NCBI GenBank assembly: GCA_009784975.1 | Contig: WQXG01000030.1 | Span: forward strand, 1-38,307 | DNA length: 38,307 nt | Reading direction: 5' to 3' | From: Treponema sp. | GTDB taxonomy: Bacteria > Spirochaetota > Spirochaetia > Treponematales > Breznakiellaceae | Shown: positions 16,525 to 24,312 of the stretch, one piece after another | Layout of the letters: every line of letters starts with the position of its first letter | How positions within the stretch are numbered: the first letter of the stretch is position 1 | Notes under the pieces: generated by a model | Seen by the model: only the letters and a program-made list of their open reading frames with translations | Told to the model about the DNA's origin: nothing | The model's database searches: none | Translations under genes and position numbers: made by a program

Positions 16525-17750
16525 TGACAGACAATTTTGCGCAATTGGGCGTATCATCATTTTTTATTAAGCGGCTGGAAGAACGTAATATCATAAAACC
16601 AACTGATATACAAAACAAGGTCTCTCCTTTGCTTGCAGCAGGCGAGAATATTCTTTTTACTTCTGCCACAGGGACAGGCAAAACTTTTGCATATCTTCTG
16701 CCTGTTTTAAGCAGCCTATTGTCACCGAGCCGGGAAGCGGGGATTAATCCGTATTTTGTAATTGTTGCTCCCACGCTGGAATTATGCACACAGATTAAAT
16801 CTGAGCTGGATTTTCTGCTGGCAGATACCAAAATTAGCTCTTCATTGCTGACAGGAAGCGTAAACCTGGAGCGGCAAATAGAAACATTAAAAAAAGAAAA
16901 AACAGACATTATCGTAGGAAATCTTGGCAGGCTGCATGTTCTGGCAAAGATGGGAAAAATAAAATTTTCAGGCTTAAAATATCTTGTTCTTGATGAAGCC
17001 GATCGCCTTGTAAGCGGTGAAATGATGGATGAAACCAGCGAACTTTGCAAAATTATCCGCCGTGAAGCGAAATCAGGTTTTACTTTTGCCGCCTGCTCTG
17101 CGACACTAAATAAAAAATGCAGGGAAAAACTGCTTGTTAATTGTTTTGGCAGCAATACTGCAAACATTAAATTTATAGAAGCCAAAGACAGCGAAATCCT
17201 GTTCGACAAAATAGAACACTGGGCAATCTTCAGCGAGAAGCGCCGCAAAGATCAGGCTCTGCGCTCTCTTTTATCCGCACTTAAAGCGAAAAACAAACGT
17301 AAAGGTTCACCTAAGGCGCTTATATTTACAAGCCGCAATGATGAAGCGCTTTTTGTGCTTTCGCGCCTTCAGCACCATCATATTCCTGCCGCAGGTCTTT
17401 TTGGAAAGGTCAGTAAAAAGCCAATTTCCGGCGAAAACCGCAAAGCGGCGCTGGACTCATTCCGTGACGGAACGGTAATGGCTTTAGTCTCCACAGATTT
17501 GGCTGCCCGCGGACTTGATATCCCTGACATAACACATGTCATAGCCCTTGATGTTCCATCCGACAGCGAAGTTTACATTCACCGCTGCGGGCGAACAGGG
17601 CGCGCTGGCAAGAGGGGCACAATGATCACAATCGGAGATGAAACACAAATGTTTCTTCTTTCCGCACTGGAAAAAAAGTTAAAAATTAAAATATACCCAA
17701 AAGAACTGCACTACGGGCAAGTTTGCGCCCCCATGCCGGACGAAGACTAA
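16524..17750 (+). CDS. DEAD-box ATP-dependent RNA helicase
   Basis: 408 residues with the core helicase motifs in order: a Q-motif region FFIKRLEERNIIKPTDIQ, motif I SATGTGKT from about residue 47, Ia PTLELCTQ, motif II DEAD near 157-160, motif III SAT near 191, then ALIFTSRN, VSTDLAARGLDIPD and motif VI HRCGRTGRAGKRG near 353. Motif Ib reads GNLGRLH where TPGR is usual. There is no basic or RRM-like C-terminal extension, so it is a minimal helicase. It probably unwinds short duplexes in ribosome assembly or RNA decay. Start ATG 16524 shares one base with the upstream stop. Confidence 0.9.
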   Translation: MTDNFAQLGVSSFFIKRLEERNIIKPTDIQNKVSPLLAAGENILFTSATGTGKTFAYLLPVLSSLLSPSREAGINPYFVIVAPTLELCTQIKSELDFLLADTKISSSLLTGSVNLERQIETLKKEKTDIIVGNLGRLHVLAKMGKIKFSGLKYLVLDEADRLVSGEMMDETSELCKIIRREAKSGFTFAACSATLNKKCREKLLVNCFGSNTANIKFIEAKDSEILFDKIEHWAIFSEKRRKDQALRSLLSALKAKNKRKGSPKALIFTSRNDEALFVLSRLQHHHIPAAGLFGKVSKKPISGENRKAALDSFRDGTVMALVSTDLAARGLDIPDITHVIALDVPSDSEVYIHRCGRTGRAGKRGTMITIGDETQMFLLSALEKKLKIKIYPKELHYGQVCAPMPDED

Positions 17751-17755
17751 TCCAT

Positions 17756-17789
17756 GTCTGTCTATAATGTAGACACATTATAGACAGAC
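17756..17789. terminator. Perfect 15-bp stem-loop between convergent genes
   Basis: GTCTGTCTATAATGT at 17756-17770, loop AGAC, then its exact reverse complement at 17775-17789. It fills the 40-nt gap between the helicase and sigma-like genes. It lacks a U-run, but its position suggests a bidirectional terminator or an mRNA 3'-end stabiliser. Confidence 0.6.
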
Positions 17790-17790
17790 T

Positions 17791-18663
17791 CTAATTTAAG
17801 CCCGCTTTCTTTGCCATTTTATTCCATTGTAATTTTAATCTGTGAAGACTTGCGTCTACAGTGCCTTTGGAAGTGCCGATAATAACGGCAACCTGATTAT
17901 TGGTTGCATCTTTGCGAATACTCGTTACACGTTTGCGCATTCTTTGCAGCCTTTCTCTTGCTTTATCCAATTTCCTTTCCTGCTTTTTGTATGCAGTAAC
18001 ATCTTCAAACATAAGCGAAAGTTTTTTTTCGTAAGCAAGACATCTGAAAAATTGACTGTATATACATTCTTTCATGAAATAAATTTTATCATCTTTTTTT
18101 TGCCTTAAAGCGCGGATCTTTTTAAGCATTTCAAGCAAATCTTTGGCTTTAATACCAATCCTTGGAGCAATTTTTTCTGCAAAATCATCTGACACATAGT
18201 AATAACATTTAATGATAAGCGCTAAAATACGCCTTGTATTTTTTCTGCCTTTTTTATCGACAATTAAACTGGATATTCTGTTCTCCAAATCTTTATGAAT
18301 ATAAACAGGAGTATCCTCGCTTACATACATATCCGGAACCTGTGCGCTCCATGTAGAATATTCTGTTATTTCTTTGGACTTTGTGCGAATACGGTATTCT
18401 TTTGAAGAAATAAGAATAAACTTTGCCATAAAAGCATCAAATGATGATCCAACATCCCTGTATGAATCTATTGCTTTACGAAGGTTCAGATAAAACCACG
18501 ATAAATAATCTTCGTACTCATCGCTTTCCCAATGACTAAGGCAGGTTTTATCCTGATTATAGAATAAAAAATGGTATATGGAACCTTCAAAATCAGAACG
18601 TGATATTTCTCCGGAAAGAAAATCTGAATACAATTTATTTAATAATTTCTGCATGTTAAACAT
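17791..18663 (-). CDS. Divergent sigma-factor-like protein with C-terminal HTH
   Basis: I do not know this family by name. ATG 18663 is preferred to the TTG at 18684; neither has a clear SD. Residues of about 45-100 include YEDYLSWFYLNLRKAIDSYR and GSSFDAFMAKFILISSKEYR, laid out like sigma region 2 (a folded helix pair, then the segment that in sigma factors reads FSTYAYWWI). A basic coiled-coil-like stretch (ERKLDKARERLQRMRKRV) precedes the C-terminal helix-turn-helix NNQVAVIIGTSKGTVDASLH, which resembles region 4. Between them is a long domain I cannot place. A sigma factor or DNA-binding regulator is a reasonable inference, not a proven call. It has its own promoter overlapping the end of nrnA. 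Confidence 0.55.
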   Translation of the reverse strand: MFNMQKLLNKLYSDFLSGEISRSDFEGSIYHFLFYNQDKTCLSHWESDEYEDYLSWFYLNLRKAIDSYRDVGSSFDAFMAKFILISSKEYRIRTKSKEITEYSTWSAQVPDMYVSEDTPVYIHKDLENRISSLIVDKKGRKNTRRILALIIKCYYYVSDDFAEKIAPRIGIKAKDLLEMLKKIRALRQKKDDKIYFMKECIYSQFFRCLAYEKKLSLMFEDVTAYKKQERKLDKARERLQRMRKRVTSIRKDATNNQVAVIIGTSKGTVDASLHRLKLQWNKMAKKAGLN

Positions 18664-18725
18664 ATCGGTCTTGAAAAAATTCAAATGCAGAATAAGTCAA
18701 GGAGAATATTTTTTAAATGATGTTA

Positions 18726-18754
18726 GTTATATCAAAACAAATTTAATTTAACAA
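18726..18754 (-). promoter_or_regulatory. Predicted promoter of the sigma-like gene
   Basis: On the minus strand, TTGTTA (18754-18749), a 17-nt spacer and TATAAC (18731-18726). The -35 overlaps the stop codon of the upstream phosphoesterase gene, so the sigma-like gene can be transcribed separately from it. Confidence 0.45.
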
Positions 18755-19746
18755 GCGAAGATATTATGAAAGGAATCCAATATATTTTTTTTAGCAATTG
18801 AAACATCTCCTTTCATAGTGAGACCGGCTGCATTTTTATGGCCGCCGCCTCCGAACGAAGAAGCAATTTGCGACACATTAATTTTATCTACAGATCTTAA
18901 ACTCACAGTACAATTATCGGCACACTCCTGGCGGACTATTACAAAAGCTTCTACTCCTTCAATGGATAACAGCAATTGATTCAGGCTGTCCGAATCTCTG
19001 CTTTCAAAACCAAAGGCATTAAACTCTTCCAGAGTTTCATAAGAAAATAAAAGTTTTCCGCCGTAATAAGATTCTATTCTGGAAAGAACATTCCCCAATA
19101 ATATTCTGGAATTCAGTTTTTTGCCGCCGTGAATATTGTTAAAAGTTAATTTAGGATTTGCCCCAAAACGCACCATTTCTGCCGCCGCCTCAAACACAGC
19201 TGCGTTTTTTTCTGTAAGGTAACGGAAAAAACCTGTATCTGTACAAAGACCAAAAAAGAGCAATGTTGCCTCTTCTTTTGTCAGCTCAAGACCGAGCTCT
19301 TTTATTAATTTGTAAACCAATAATGTGCTGGACGGAGAATTTTCATCAACATAAACAGGTTCTTCAGCAGAAGACTGCGGATGCGTAACAGATGCATGAT
19401 GATCAATGATGGCGCAGGGAAACTTCTCAAGAGATTCCAGAATGTCGCCTGTCCTATCCCTGCTTGTACAGTCTATGATAACAACTCTTGGCGGATCCCC
19501 CGCATCTTCCTGTTCGAGAATTTGATCTGTAAATTGCCCTGAGTATTCCCGTAATTCTGTGCGTTTAAACGGACCTGCTGAACAAGCAATCGCTTCCTTG
19601 CCAAGACGCAAAAGCGCGCTGCGCAGGGCAAGCTGGCTCCCTACGCAGTCCCCGTCAGGTTCCTTATGTCCGGCTATTATAAACCTTGAACCAGTATTTA
19701 TAAACTGAACAAGCTCCTGCGGCGGATTTTTTATTTCATAACACAT
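18748..19746 (-). CDS. nrnA: DHH/DHHA1 phosphoesterase, NrnA-like nanoRNase / pAp phosphatase
   Basis: 332 residues. The DHH domain has GHKEPDGD at 26-33 (metal-binding His/Asp), VVIIDCTSRDRTGD near 88-101 and IIDHHAS at 113-119 with the DHH triad. The C-terminal DHHA1 domain ends with SFGGGGHKNAAGLTM, the substrate-binding glycine loop. All key residues are present. The family degrades 2-5 nt RNA and dephosphorylates pAp, and some members cleave cyclic dinucleotide intermediates; which applies here cannot be read from sequence. Its ATG shares one base with the stop of the upstream exported protein (TAATG), indicating one operon. Confidence 0.88.
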   Translation of the reverse strand: MCYEIKNPPQELVQFINTGSRFIIAGHKEPDGDCVGSQLALRSALLRLGKEAIACSAGPFKRTELREYSGQFTDQILEQEDAGDPPRVVIIDCTSRDRTGDILESLEKFPCAIIDHHASVTHPQSSAEEPVYVDENSPSSTLLVYKLIKELGLELTKEEATLLFFGLCTDTGFFRYLTEKNAAVFEAAAEMVRFGANPKLTFNNIHGGKKLNSRILLGNVLSRIESYYGGKLLFSYETLEEFNAFGFESRDSDSLNQLLLSIEGVEAFVIVRQECADNCTVSLRSVDKINVSQIASSFGGGGHKNAAGLTMKGDVSIAKKNILDSFHNIFAC

Positions 19747-20141
19747 TAGAATTGAAGTTTAAACGTGTCTCCGTCCGGAAAAAATCTGCTTACATCTGTA
19801 CCCTGCGGAACGCTGCCCCATGTTTGATGAGCTTTTACAGGCGATACATACAATCTTACATGGGAAAATTCCCCATTGTTGTAGAAGACAGACATTGTAG
19901 GCCAATCTTTTGCTGTCGGCAAACGTACTAAATCTCCTTTGCCTGCTGCTTCCGAAAACCATACATTGGGAATACCAATGGTGCGTATTCCGGTCTGACC
20001 GCGGTATTGAACTATATAACCCTGACTGGAAGGGAATATTTTTTCAACACTTACATTGACATAATACATGTTAGGACTTTCTTCGGCAAAAATCGGTGAA
20101 ATTAATGCCAGGAAAAATAATACGATAATTAGTTTTTTCAT
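19746..20141 (-). CDS. Small exported protein of unknown function
   Basis: 131 residues beginning with a clear signal peptide: MKK, then a hydrophobic core LIIVLFFLALISPIF, then a likely cleavage near AEES around residue 20. The mature part is beta-rich (YYVNVSVEKIFPSSQGYIVQ, IRTIGIPNVWF, FSHVRLYVSP) and would be periplasmic. There is no lipobox cysteine. I do not recognise a domain; it looks like a conserved treponemal exported protein. ATG 20141 has GGAGG seven nt upstream. It is translationally coupled to the DHH phosphoesterase, a cytoplasmic enzyme, so the pairing does not by itself reveal a function. Confidence 0.7.
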   Translation of the reverse strand: MKKLIIVLFFLALISPIFAEESPNMYYVNVSVEKIFPSSQGYIVQYRGQTGIRTIGIPNVWFSEAAGKGDLVRLPTAKDWPTMSVFYNNGEFSHVRLYVSPVKAHQTWGSVPQGTDVSRFFPDGDTFKLQF

Positions 20142-20161
20142 TAATGACCTCCAGATCTTAT

Positions 20162-20190
20162 ATATTAGCGGATCTTTAAGAGAAATTCAA
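20162..20190 (-). promoter_or_regulatory. Predicted promoter of the exported-protein/nrnA operon
   Basis: On the minus strand, TTGAAT (20190-20185), a 17-nt spacer, TAATAT (20167-20162). It lies back to back with the promoter of the dehydrogenase gene. Confidence 0.45.
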
Positions 20191-20198
20191 GGATCTCA

Positions 20199-20228
20199 TT
20201 GCAATAATTGTCAAAAACTCGGTATACT
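20199..20228 (+). promoter_or_regulatory. Predicted promoter of the dehydrogenase gene
   Basis: TTGCAA at 20199-20204, an 18-nt spacer, TATACT at 20223-20228. A second possible -35, TTGTCA, lies at 20208-20213. The leader contains AAGGAGA for ribosome binding. Confidence 0.4.
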
Positions 20229-20257
20229 ATGATAAGAAAACCTTTAAGGAGACTTCC

Positions 20258-21856
20258 ATGAAACTAAACGCCGAATCATTAAAAAACGCAGCTTTTTGGG
20301 AAAAAGCAGAAATCAAACTGCCCCGTTTTGATCGTGAAAAAATGATAACTGCTACCAAAGCGGCGCCCAAATGGATTCATTTTGGACCGGGCAATATTTT
20401 CCGCGCTTTTCCGGCGGCAATGGCGCAGCAACTGCTTGAAAATGGAACAGAAACCACAGGTATCATCGTGGCAGAAGGCTATGATGGGGAAATTATCGAT
20501 AAATGTTTTACTCCTCTGGATAATTTGACCATCCTTGTTACCTTAAAAGCCAATGGAACTACGGAAAAACAGGTAATTGCCTCCATAGCGGCTTCTTACA
20601 GAATGGACAAGGAATTCAATGCCCTTAAAGATATTTTCGCAATGCCCTCTTTGCAGATGGCTAGTTTTACCATTACAGAAAAAGGATACAGTTTAACAGG
20701 ACGTGATGGCTCGTTCTTTCCCGACATTGCAGAAGATATAAAAACGGGACATGCGGCTCCCAAAAGTTATCTGGGACGCATAGCCGGTCTTTTACATGAA
20801 CGTTTTGTTCGCGGCGCGTCTTCCCTGGCGATGGTCAGCATGGACAACTGTTCGCACAACGGAGACATCCTCTTTGCCGCAATGGAAACATTCGCGAAAG
20901 GCTGGACAGAAAACGGCACTGCCGGCAAGGGCTTTTTGGAATATATCCGCGACAAAAACAAAGTTTCATTCCCCTGGTCAATGATCGACAAAATCACACC
21001 CCGCCCGGATGACAGCGTACGCGAAATGTTAACCTCTGCCGGTCTTGAGGATATGCAGGGCATTGTCACAGAAAAGAATACCTATGTAGCGCCGTTTGTT
21101 AATGCCGAAGAAACCCAGTATCTTATTATAGAAGACGCTTTCCCTAACGGAAAACCCGCTCTGGATAAAACCGGCGTATTGTTCACGAACAAGGAAACCG
21201 TAGACAGGGTAGAAAAAATGAAAGTTTGCACCTGTCTGAATCCTCTGCACACAAGCCTTGCGGTTTTCGGCTGCATGCTGGGTTACACAAGAATCAGCGA
21301 AGAGATGAAAGATGCCGATTTAGTCAAACTTATCGAAGGCGTCGGTTATACCGAAGGGCTGCCGGTAGTAACAGATCCCGGCATAATAAAGCCGAGGGAT
21401 TTCATCGATCAGGTGATAAAAGTACGTCTTCCCAACCCGTTCATGCCGGATGCTCCCCAGCGCATTGCCATGGATACATCTTTAAAAATACCCATCCGTT
21501 TCGGCGAAACTTTAAAGGAATACCAAAAATCAGGCAAAAATTGCGCCGAACTTAAATTCATCCCGCTTGTTTGCGCCGGATGGCTTCGTTACCTGCTCGG
21601 TATCGACAACGACGGCAAACCTTTTGATGTTAGCCCCGATCCTCAATATGAAACACTTGCCGCTGCTCTCTCCGGGATCACTCTGGGCCAACCCGGTCCA
21701 TTCACCGATAAATTAAAACCGATCCTGTCAAACACGGCATTTTTCGGCGTAAATTTATACGATGTAAACCTGGGCGAAAAGGCAGAACTGCTGTTTACGC
21801 AGATGCTGGCAGGTTCCGGAGCGGTAAGAAAAGTGCTTTCCCAGACTGTTAACTGA
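20258..21856 (+). CDS. Mannitol dehydrogenase family oxidoreductase (UxuB-like fructuronate reductase)
   Basis: 532 residues of the long-chain polyol dehydrogenase family. HFGPGNIFRAF at 41-51 is the NAD(P)-binding loop, SMDNCSHNG at 194-202 and FPWSMIDKITPRP at 238-250 are family signatures, and KVCTCLNPLH at 322-331 carries the Lys, Asn and His expected at the active site. The product should interconvert a keto-hexonate and its polyol form. Fructuronate reductase in glucuronate breakdown is the closest fit, with mannitol-type substrates the alternative. No uxuA or sugar transporter is adjacent, so the pathway is not confirmed by context. ATG 20258 has AAGGAGA upstream. It ends 37 nt before the MCP gene, which has its own promoter. 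Confidence 0.85.
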   Translation: MKLNAESLKNAAFWEKAEIKLPRFDREKMITATKAAPKWIHFGPGNIFRAFPAAMAQQLLENGTETTGIIVAEGYDGEIIDKCFTPLDNLTILVTLKANGTTEKQVIASIAASYRMDKEFNALKDIFAMPSLQMASFTITEKGYSLTGRDGSFFPDIAEDIKTGHAAPKSYLGRIAGLLHERFVRGASSLAMVSMDNCSHNGDILFAAMETFAKGWTENGTAGKGFLEYIRDKNKVSFPWSMIDKITPRPDDSVREMLTSAGLEDMQGIVTEKNTYVAPFVNAEETQYLIIEDAFPNGKPALDKTGVLFTNKETVDRVEKMKVCTCLNPLHTSLAVFGCMLGYTRISEEMKDADLVKLIEGVGYTEGLPVVTDPGIIKPRDFIDQVIKVRLPNPFMPDAPQRIAMDTSLKIPIRFGETLKEYQKSGKNCAELKFIPLVCAGWLRYLLGIDNDGKPFDVSPDPQYETLAAALSGITLGQPGPFTDKLKPILSNTAFFGVNLYDVNLGEKAELLFTQMLAGSGAVRKVLSQTVN

Positions 21857-21885
21857 TTGATCAAGAATATTGGTTTTGCTATACT
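21857..21885 (+). promoter_or_regulatory. Predicted promoter of the MCP gene, leaderless geometry
   Basis: TTGATC at 21857-21862, exactly 17 nt, TATACT at 21880-21885. ATG 21894 follows after 8 nt with no SD. The start site would be about G21892, leaving a leader of about 2 nt. Confidence 0.55.
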
Positions 21886-21893
21886 AATTTAGT

Positions 21894-23480
21894 ATGAAAA
21901 AGACTAAACAGCCCAGTGCATTTAAAACCCTGTTTATGGGGAAGCGTTATTTCCAGCTTACTAACGTAAACGATCAAGTAAGATACATGATCATGAATAC
22001 GATATTTATGATCGCCGTAGTTCCTTTAACGATATTCGGAATACAAGGATTATCTACAGACACTACCAGAGCCGCAATCAACTTTGCAATAGCATTTGCA
22101 GCATTGGCAACTTTGATTGCTATGCGTTCAAAGATACCATTAAAATTTATACCGATACCGACCGTTATAATGTACGGAGCATATTGCGTCTTCCTGCTTT
22201 ATAACGGCACTCTTCATTTATGGGTATCAATTTGGTTATTTTCATTCCCATTAATATCAATTTTTTTATGCAAGATGACCCTGGGAGTAATAAAATCTAC
22301 GATGGTAATAATTGCGGCTGCTGTATTGCTATACAGGCCCGGGACTGCGGCTTTTGAATTTGAAACTGCAATAAAGTTCAGGTACATTGCCGGTTATATT
22401 TTTATTTTTGCTTTAACAATGATTTTTGAGTATGTTGGAATATTAAAAGACAGAAAAGAAGCAATCCTGAGCAATGAGCTAAACAAAGAACGGGACAATC
22501 TAAAAAAAGAAGTAGAAAAAGCAACTGCTGATATTTCCGCTCACTTGGATAAAGCAACCGCAGACGGAGAAAAACTAAATAATGTTATTATGGACTCTTC
22601 CAGAGCTCTAAATATAATTCATGGAAATACCGAAGAAACATTAGCTGAGACTACTACACAGTTAAAATCAGTTGATCAAACTTCTGAATATATTTCTGAA
22701 ATAGTAAAAGCCATAAATAACCTTGAAGAAGCGGTTGAATCGCAGGCTTCACATATAAGCACTTCTTCAGCATCAATAGAAGAAATGGTAGCAAATATTG
22801 CTTCTATCCGTTCGATAACAAATGAAATAACCAAAACTGCAGATAAACTGGCTCAAGCATCAGCATCCGGTAATGAAAAAATGCTAAAGCTTGCCGCAGA
22901 AGTAGAAAACCTGCATGTAAGAGCAGAAACATTGCAGGAAGCGAATAAAATAATTCAGGATATTTCCGCAAAAACCAACCTTCTTGCCATGAATGCCGCC
23001 ATTGAAGCAGCTCATGCAGGAGAAAGCGGAAAGGGTTTTGCGGTTGTTGCAGATGAAATACGAAAACTCGCGGAAATGGCGGGCAAAGAATCAAAACACA
23101 TAAAAGAAGAAATTAAAAATATGGATAATTCCATTAAAAGCATCAGCGGTGTAACAGGGGAAACGGTCAAATCCATGAGTTTAATATTTAACGAAATAAA
23201 AGCAATGGACAGCGCCTTTGCTCAAGTAAATAACGCAGTAGAAGAACAGGCAGAAGGCGGGGTTCAAATTCTTAAAGCAATTTCTTCAATTAAAGATGAA
23301 ACCATTATCGTACGTAAAGGAAGTGAAGATATACAAACACAAAGCGGTTCAATTTTTAATGAAATGCAAAAACTACAGCAAATTTCCGGAAACGTCACCC
23401 GAAAAGTAAACGAAGTAAATGAAGCCAGCAAACAAATATCAACAGTATTGGAAAACGCCAAGGAAATTATTGCTTCTTAG
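21894..23480 (+). CDS. Methyl-accepting chemotaxis protein with multi-TM sensor domain
   Basis: 528 residues. The first 180 form about six TM helices (near 33-51, 60-77, 86-103, 108-126, 130-147, 160-180) with very short loops, so there is no periplasmic ligand domain and the signal is probably sensed in or at the membrane. A cytoplasmic coiled coil starts at about 185; there is no clear HAMP domain. The signalling tip [20 protein letters not shown], continuing [13 protein letters not shown], spans 362-394 and is the CheA/CheW contact site. The gene should feed the chemotaxis pathway that controls periplasmic flagella. Its last codons and stop form half of a 21-bp direct repeat found again at 24082. 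Confidence 0.92.
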   Translation: MKKTKQPSAFKTLFMGKRYFQLTNVNDQVRYMIMNTIFMIAVVPLTIFGIQGLSTDTTRAAINFAIAFAALATLIAMRSKIPLKFIPIPTVIMYGAYCVFLLYNGTLHLWVSIWLFSFPLISIFLCKMTLGVIKSTMVIIAAAVLLYRPGTAAFEFETAIKFRYIAGYIFIFALTMIFEYVGILKDRKEAILSNELNKERDNLKKEVEKATADISAHLDKATADGEKLNNVIMDSSRALNIIHGNTEETLAETTTQLKSVDQTSEYISEIVKAINNLEEAVESQASHISTSSASIEEMVANIASIRSITNEITKTADKLAQASASGNEKMLKLAAEVENLHVRAETLQEANKIIQDISAKTNLLAMNAAIEAAHAGESGKGFAVVADEIRKLAEMAGKESKHIKEEIKNMDNSIKSISGVTGETVKSMSLIFNEIKAMDSAFAQVNNAVEEQAEGGVQILKAISSIKDETIIVRKGSEDIQTQSGSIFNEMQKLQQISGNVTRKVNEVNEASKQISTVLENAKEIIAS

Positions 23481-23492
23481 AAACTCTAAAAA
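23472..23492 (+). repeat. 21-bp direct repeat, copy 1 (at the MCP stop codon)
   Basis: Begins GCTTCTTAG (the last codons of the MCP gene) and continues AAACTCTAAAAA. An identical 21-nt copy lies at 24082-24102, 610 nt away. The toxin-antitoxin cassette lies between the copies. Confidence 0.85.
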
Positions 23493-23495
23493 GGG

Positions 23496-23527
23496 GCGAA
23501 ATCGACCTACGGGGATTTGCTTTTTTT
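23496..23527 (+). terminator. Intrinsic terminator after the MCP gene
   Basis: GC plus AAATC at 23496-23503 (one bulged G) pairs with GATTT plus GC at 23514-23520, with an inner CC-TAC-GG, followed by seven T at 23521-23527. The T-run overlaps the -35 of the next promoter. Confidence 0.5.
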
Positions 23528-23545
23528 CTGTAAATACGTTATATT
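23517..23545 (+). promoter_or_regulatory. Predicted promoter of the toxin-antitoxin operon
   Basis: TTGCTT at 23517-23522, a 17-nt spacer, TATATT at 23540-23545. The leader carries GAGGA at 23552-23556 before ATG 23564. Confidence 0.5.
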
Positions 23546-23563
23546 GATATTGAGGAAAATACT

Positions 23564-23788
23564 ATGACTATTCAAGAAACTGTAAAAAAAGAAATAGATA
23601 CTCTTTCAATTGAGGCGCTTAATGCGGTGCGGGATTTCTTGTTGTTTCAGAAATACCGAAGTATTCTGGAAATTGATGATACTACTTATTTAAATTCGAT
23701 CTCAGGTATGTCAGGTTCTATAAAAGATGGCATAGATGAACCCCTCTCAAAATGCGTTCCTCTGTCCGATGTGTGGGCTGATGTATAA
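23564..23788 (+). CDS. Antitoxin of a YoeB-type toxin-antitoxin pair
   Basis: A 74-residue protein opening with MTIQETVKKEIDTLSIEALN and VRDFLLFQKY, a helical N terminus. The C-terminal tail LSKCVPLSDVWADV is probably the flexible toxin-binding part. I do not see a clear Phd/YefM HTH fold, so the exact family is uncertain; the call rests on size, an SD (GAGGA), and an 8-nt overlap with a recognisable toxin gene. As in other such pairs it probably neutralises the toxin and may autoregulate the operon. The whole cassette sits between 21-bp direct repeats. Confidence 0.65.
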   Translation: MTIQETVKKEIDTLSIEALNAVRDFLLFQKYRSILEIDDTTYLNSISGMSGSIKDGIDEPLSKCVPLSDVWADV

Positions 23789-24074
23789 CATAGTTCTTAC
23801 TCGTCAGGCAACAAAAGATGCTCAAAAATTGGAACAAGCAGGTTTAAGACTTAAAACATCTGAACTGCTCAGAATAATACGACAAAATCCTTTTCAAAAT
23901 CCGCCGCATTATGAAAAACTTAAAGGCTATGACGATACATATTCTAGAAGAATAAATATTCAACATCGTCTTGTATATCAAATAATACCTAATCAAAATA
24001 ATGATATTGATCCTAATGGAGATACTTATCAAGGGATAATAAAAATTATCCGTATGTGGACTCATTATGAGTAA
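23781..24074 (+). CDS. YoeB/Txe family mRNA interferase toxin
   Basis: I start at ATG 23781, which overlaps the antitoxin end by 8 nt; the upstream ATG at 23736 lies inside the antitoxin gene. The 97-residue product fits a YoeB/RelE fold. It has YEKLKG at 44-49, SRRINIQHRLVYQI at 55-68 and RMWTHYE at 91-97. Residues matching the YoeB catalytic set are present: Glu45, Arg63, His95 and Tyr96. An insertion of about 15 residues at 69-84 (NQNNDIDPNGDTY) between the last strands is unusual. It should cleave mRNA in the ribosomal A site when free of antitoxin. It looks intact. Confidence 0.82.
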   Translation: MYNIVLTRQATKDAQKLEQAGLRLKTSELLRIIRQNPFQNPPHYEKLKGYDDTYSRRINIQHRLVYQIIPNQNNDIDPNGDTYQGIIKIIRMWTHYE

Positions 24075-24081
24075 AAACATC

Positions 24082-24102
24082 GCTTCTTAGAAACTCTAAA
24101 AA
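24082..24102 (+). repeat. 21-bp direct repeat, copy 2 (after the toxin gene)
   Basis: Identical to 23472-23492. It starts 7 nt after the toxin stop. Here the sequence is not coding, which suggests it was left when the cassette entered at the MCP 3' end. Confidence 0.85.
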
Positions 24103-24131
24103 AACCCCCTGTTTTTCCGCATGAATTGACA

Positions 24132-24166
24132 CTGCCCACCCTGATCACTTAACGTGATCAGGGCAG
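24132..24166. other. Stem-loop in the scarred region
   Basis: CCCTGATCAC (24139-24148), loop TTAAC, GTGATCAGGG (24154-24163), with CTG/CAG pairing outside a 4-nt bulge. On the minus strand it lies just downstream of the surface-protein tail and may have been its terminator. There is no U-run. Confidence 0.45.
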
Positions 24167-24189
24167 ACGGTCTTTTGCTGCAAATAAAA

Positions 24190-24312
24190 TTACCTGACAG
24201 CTCCTGGTACGCCGGGCCATGTTCTGGCATTACCGTAGAAGTCTGTGGCTGGGAAACCTGACAAGCCGGAGGGGATGATCCGAAGGGAGGTATTGGTAGC
24301 TGGTACAAAGGT
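24190..24312 (-). pseudogene. C-terminal remnant of a surface/beta-helix-type protein
   Basis: A 40-codon minus-strand frame, open from about 24312 to TAA at 24192-24190. It reads IIPSGLSGFPATDFYGNARTW then PGVPGAVR and stop. The G-x-PATDFYGNxR-x-WPGxPGAV pattern is what I remember at the C terminus of repeat-rich bacterial surface proteins (parallel beta-helix types). No start codon or upstream domain remains; the frame closes with TGA at 24315-24313, where the U32 remnant begins on the other strand. It is read as a tail left after recombination. Identification is from memory and moderately sure. Confidence 0.45.

Noticed and set aside
17145-17163. A second GG-N10-GC sigma-54-like match (TTGGCAGCAATACTGCA).
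   Set aside because: It lies inside the DEAD-box helicase coding sequence with no gene start downstream, so it is taken as chance.
24096-24308. A 70-codon minus-strand ORF starting at 24308.
   Set aside because: A different frame of the same strand gives the convincing TDFYGN...PGVPGAV tail, so the longer ORF is an out-of-frame shadow.
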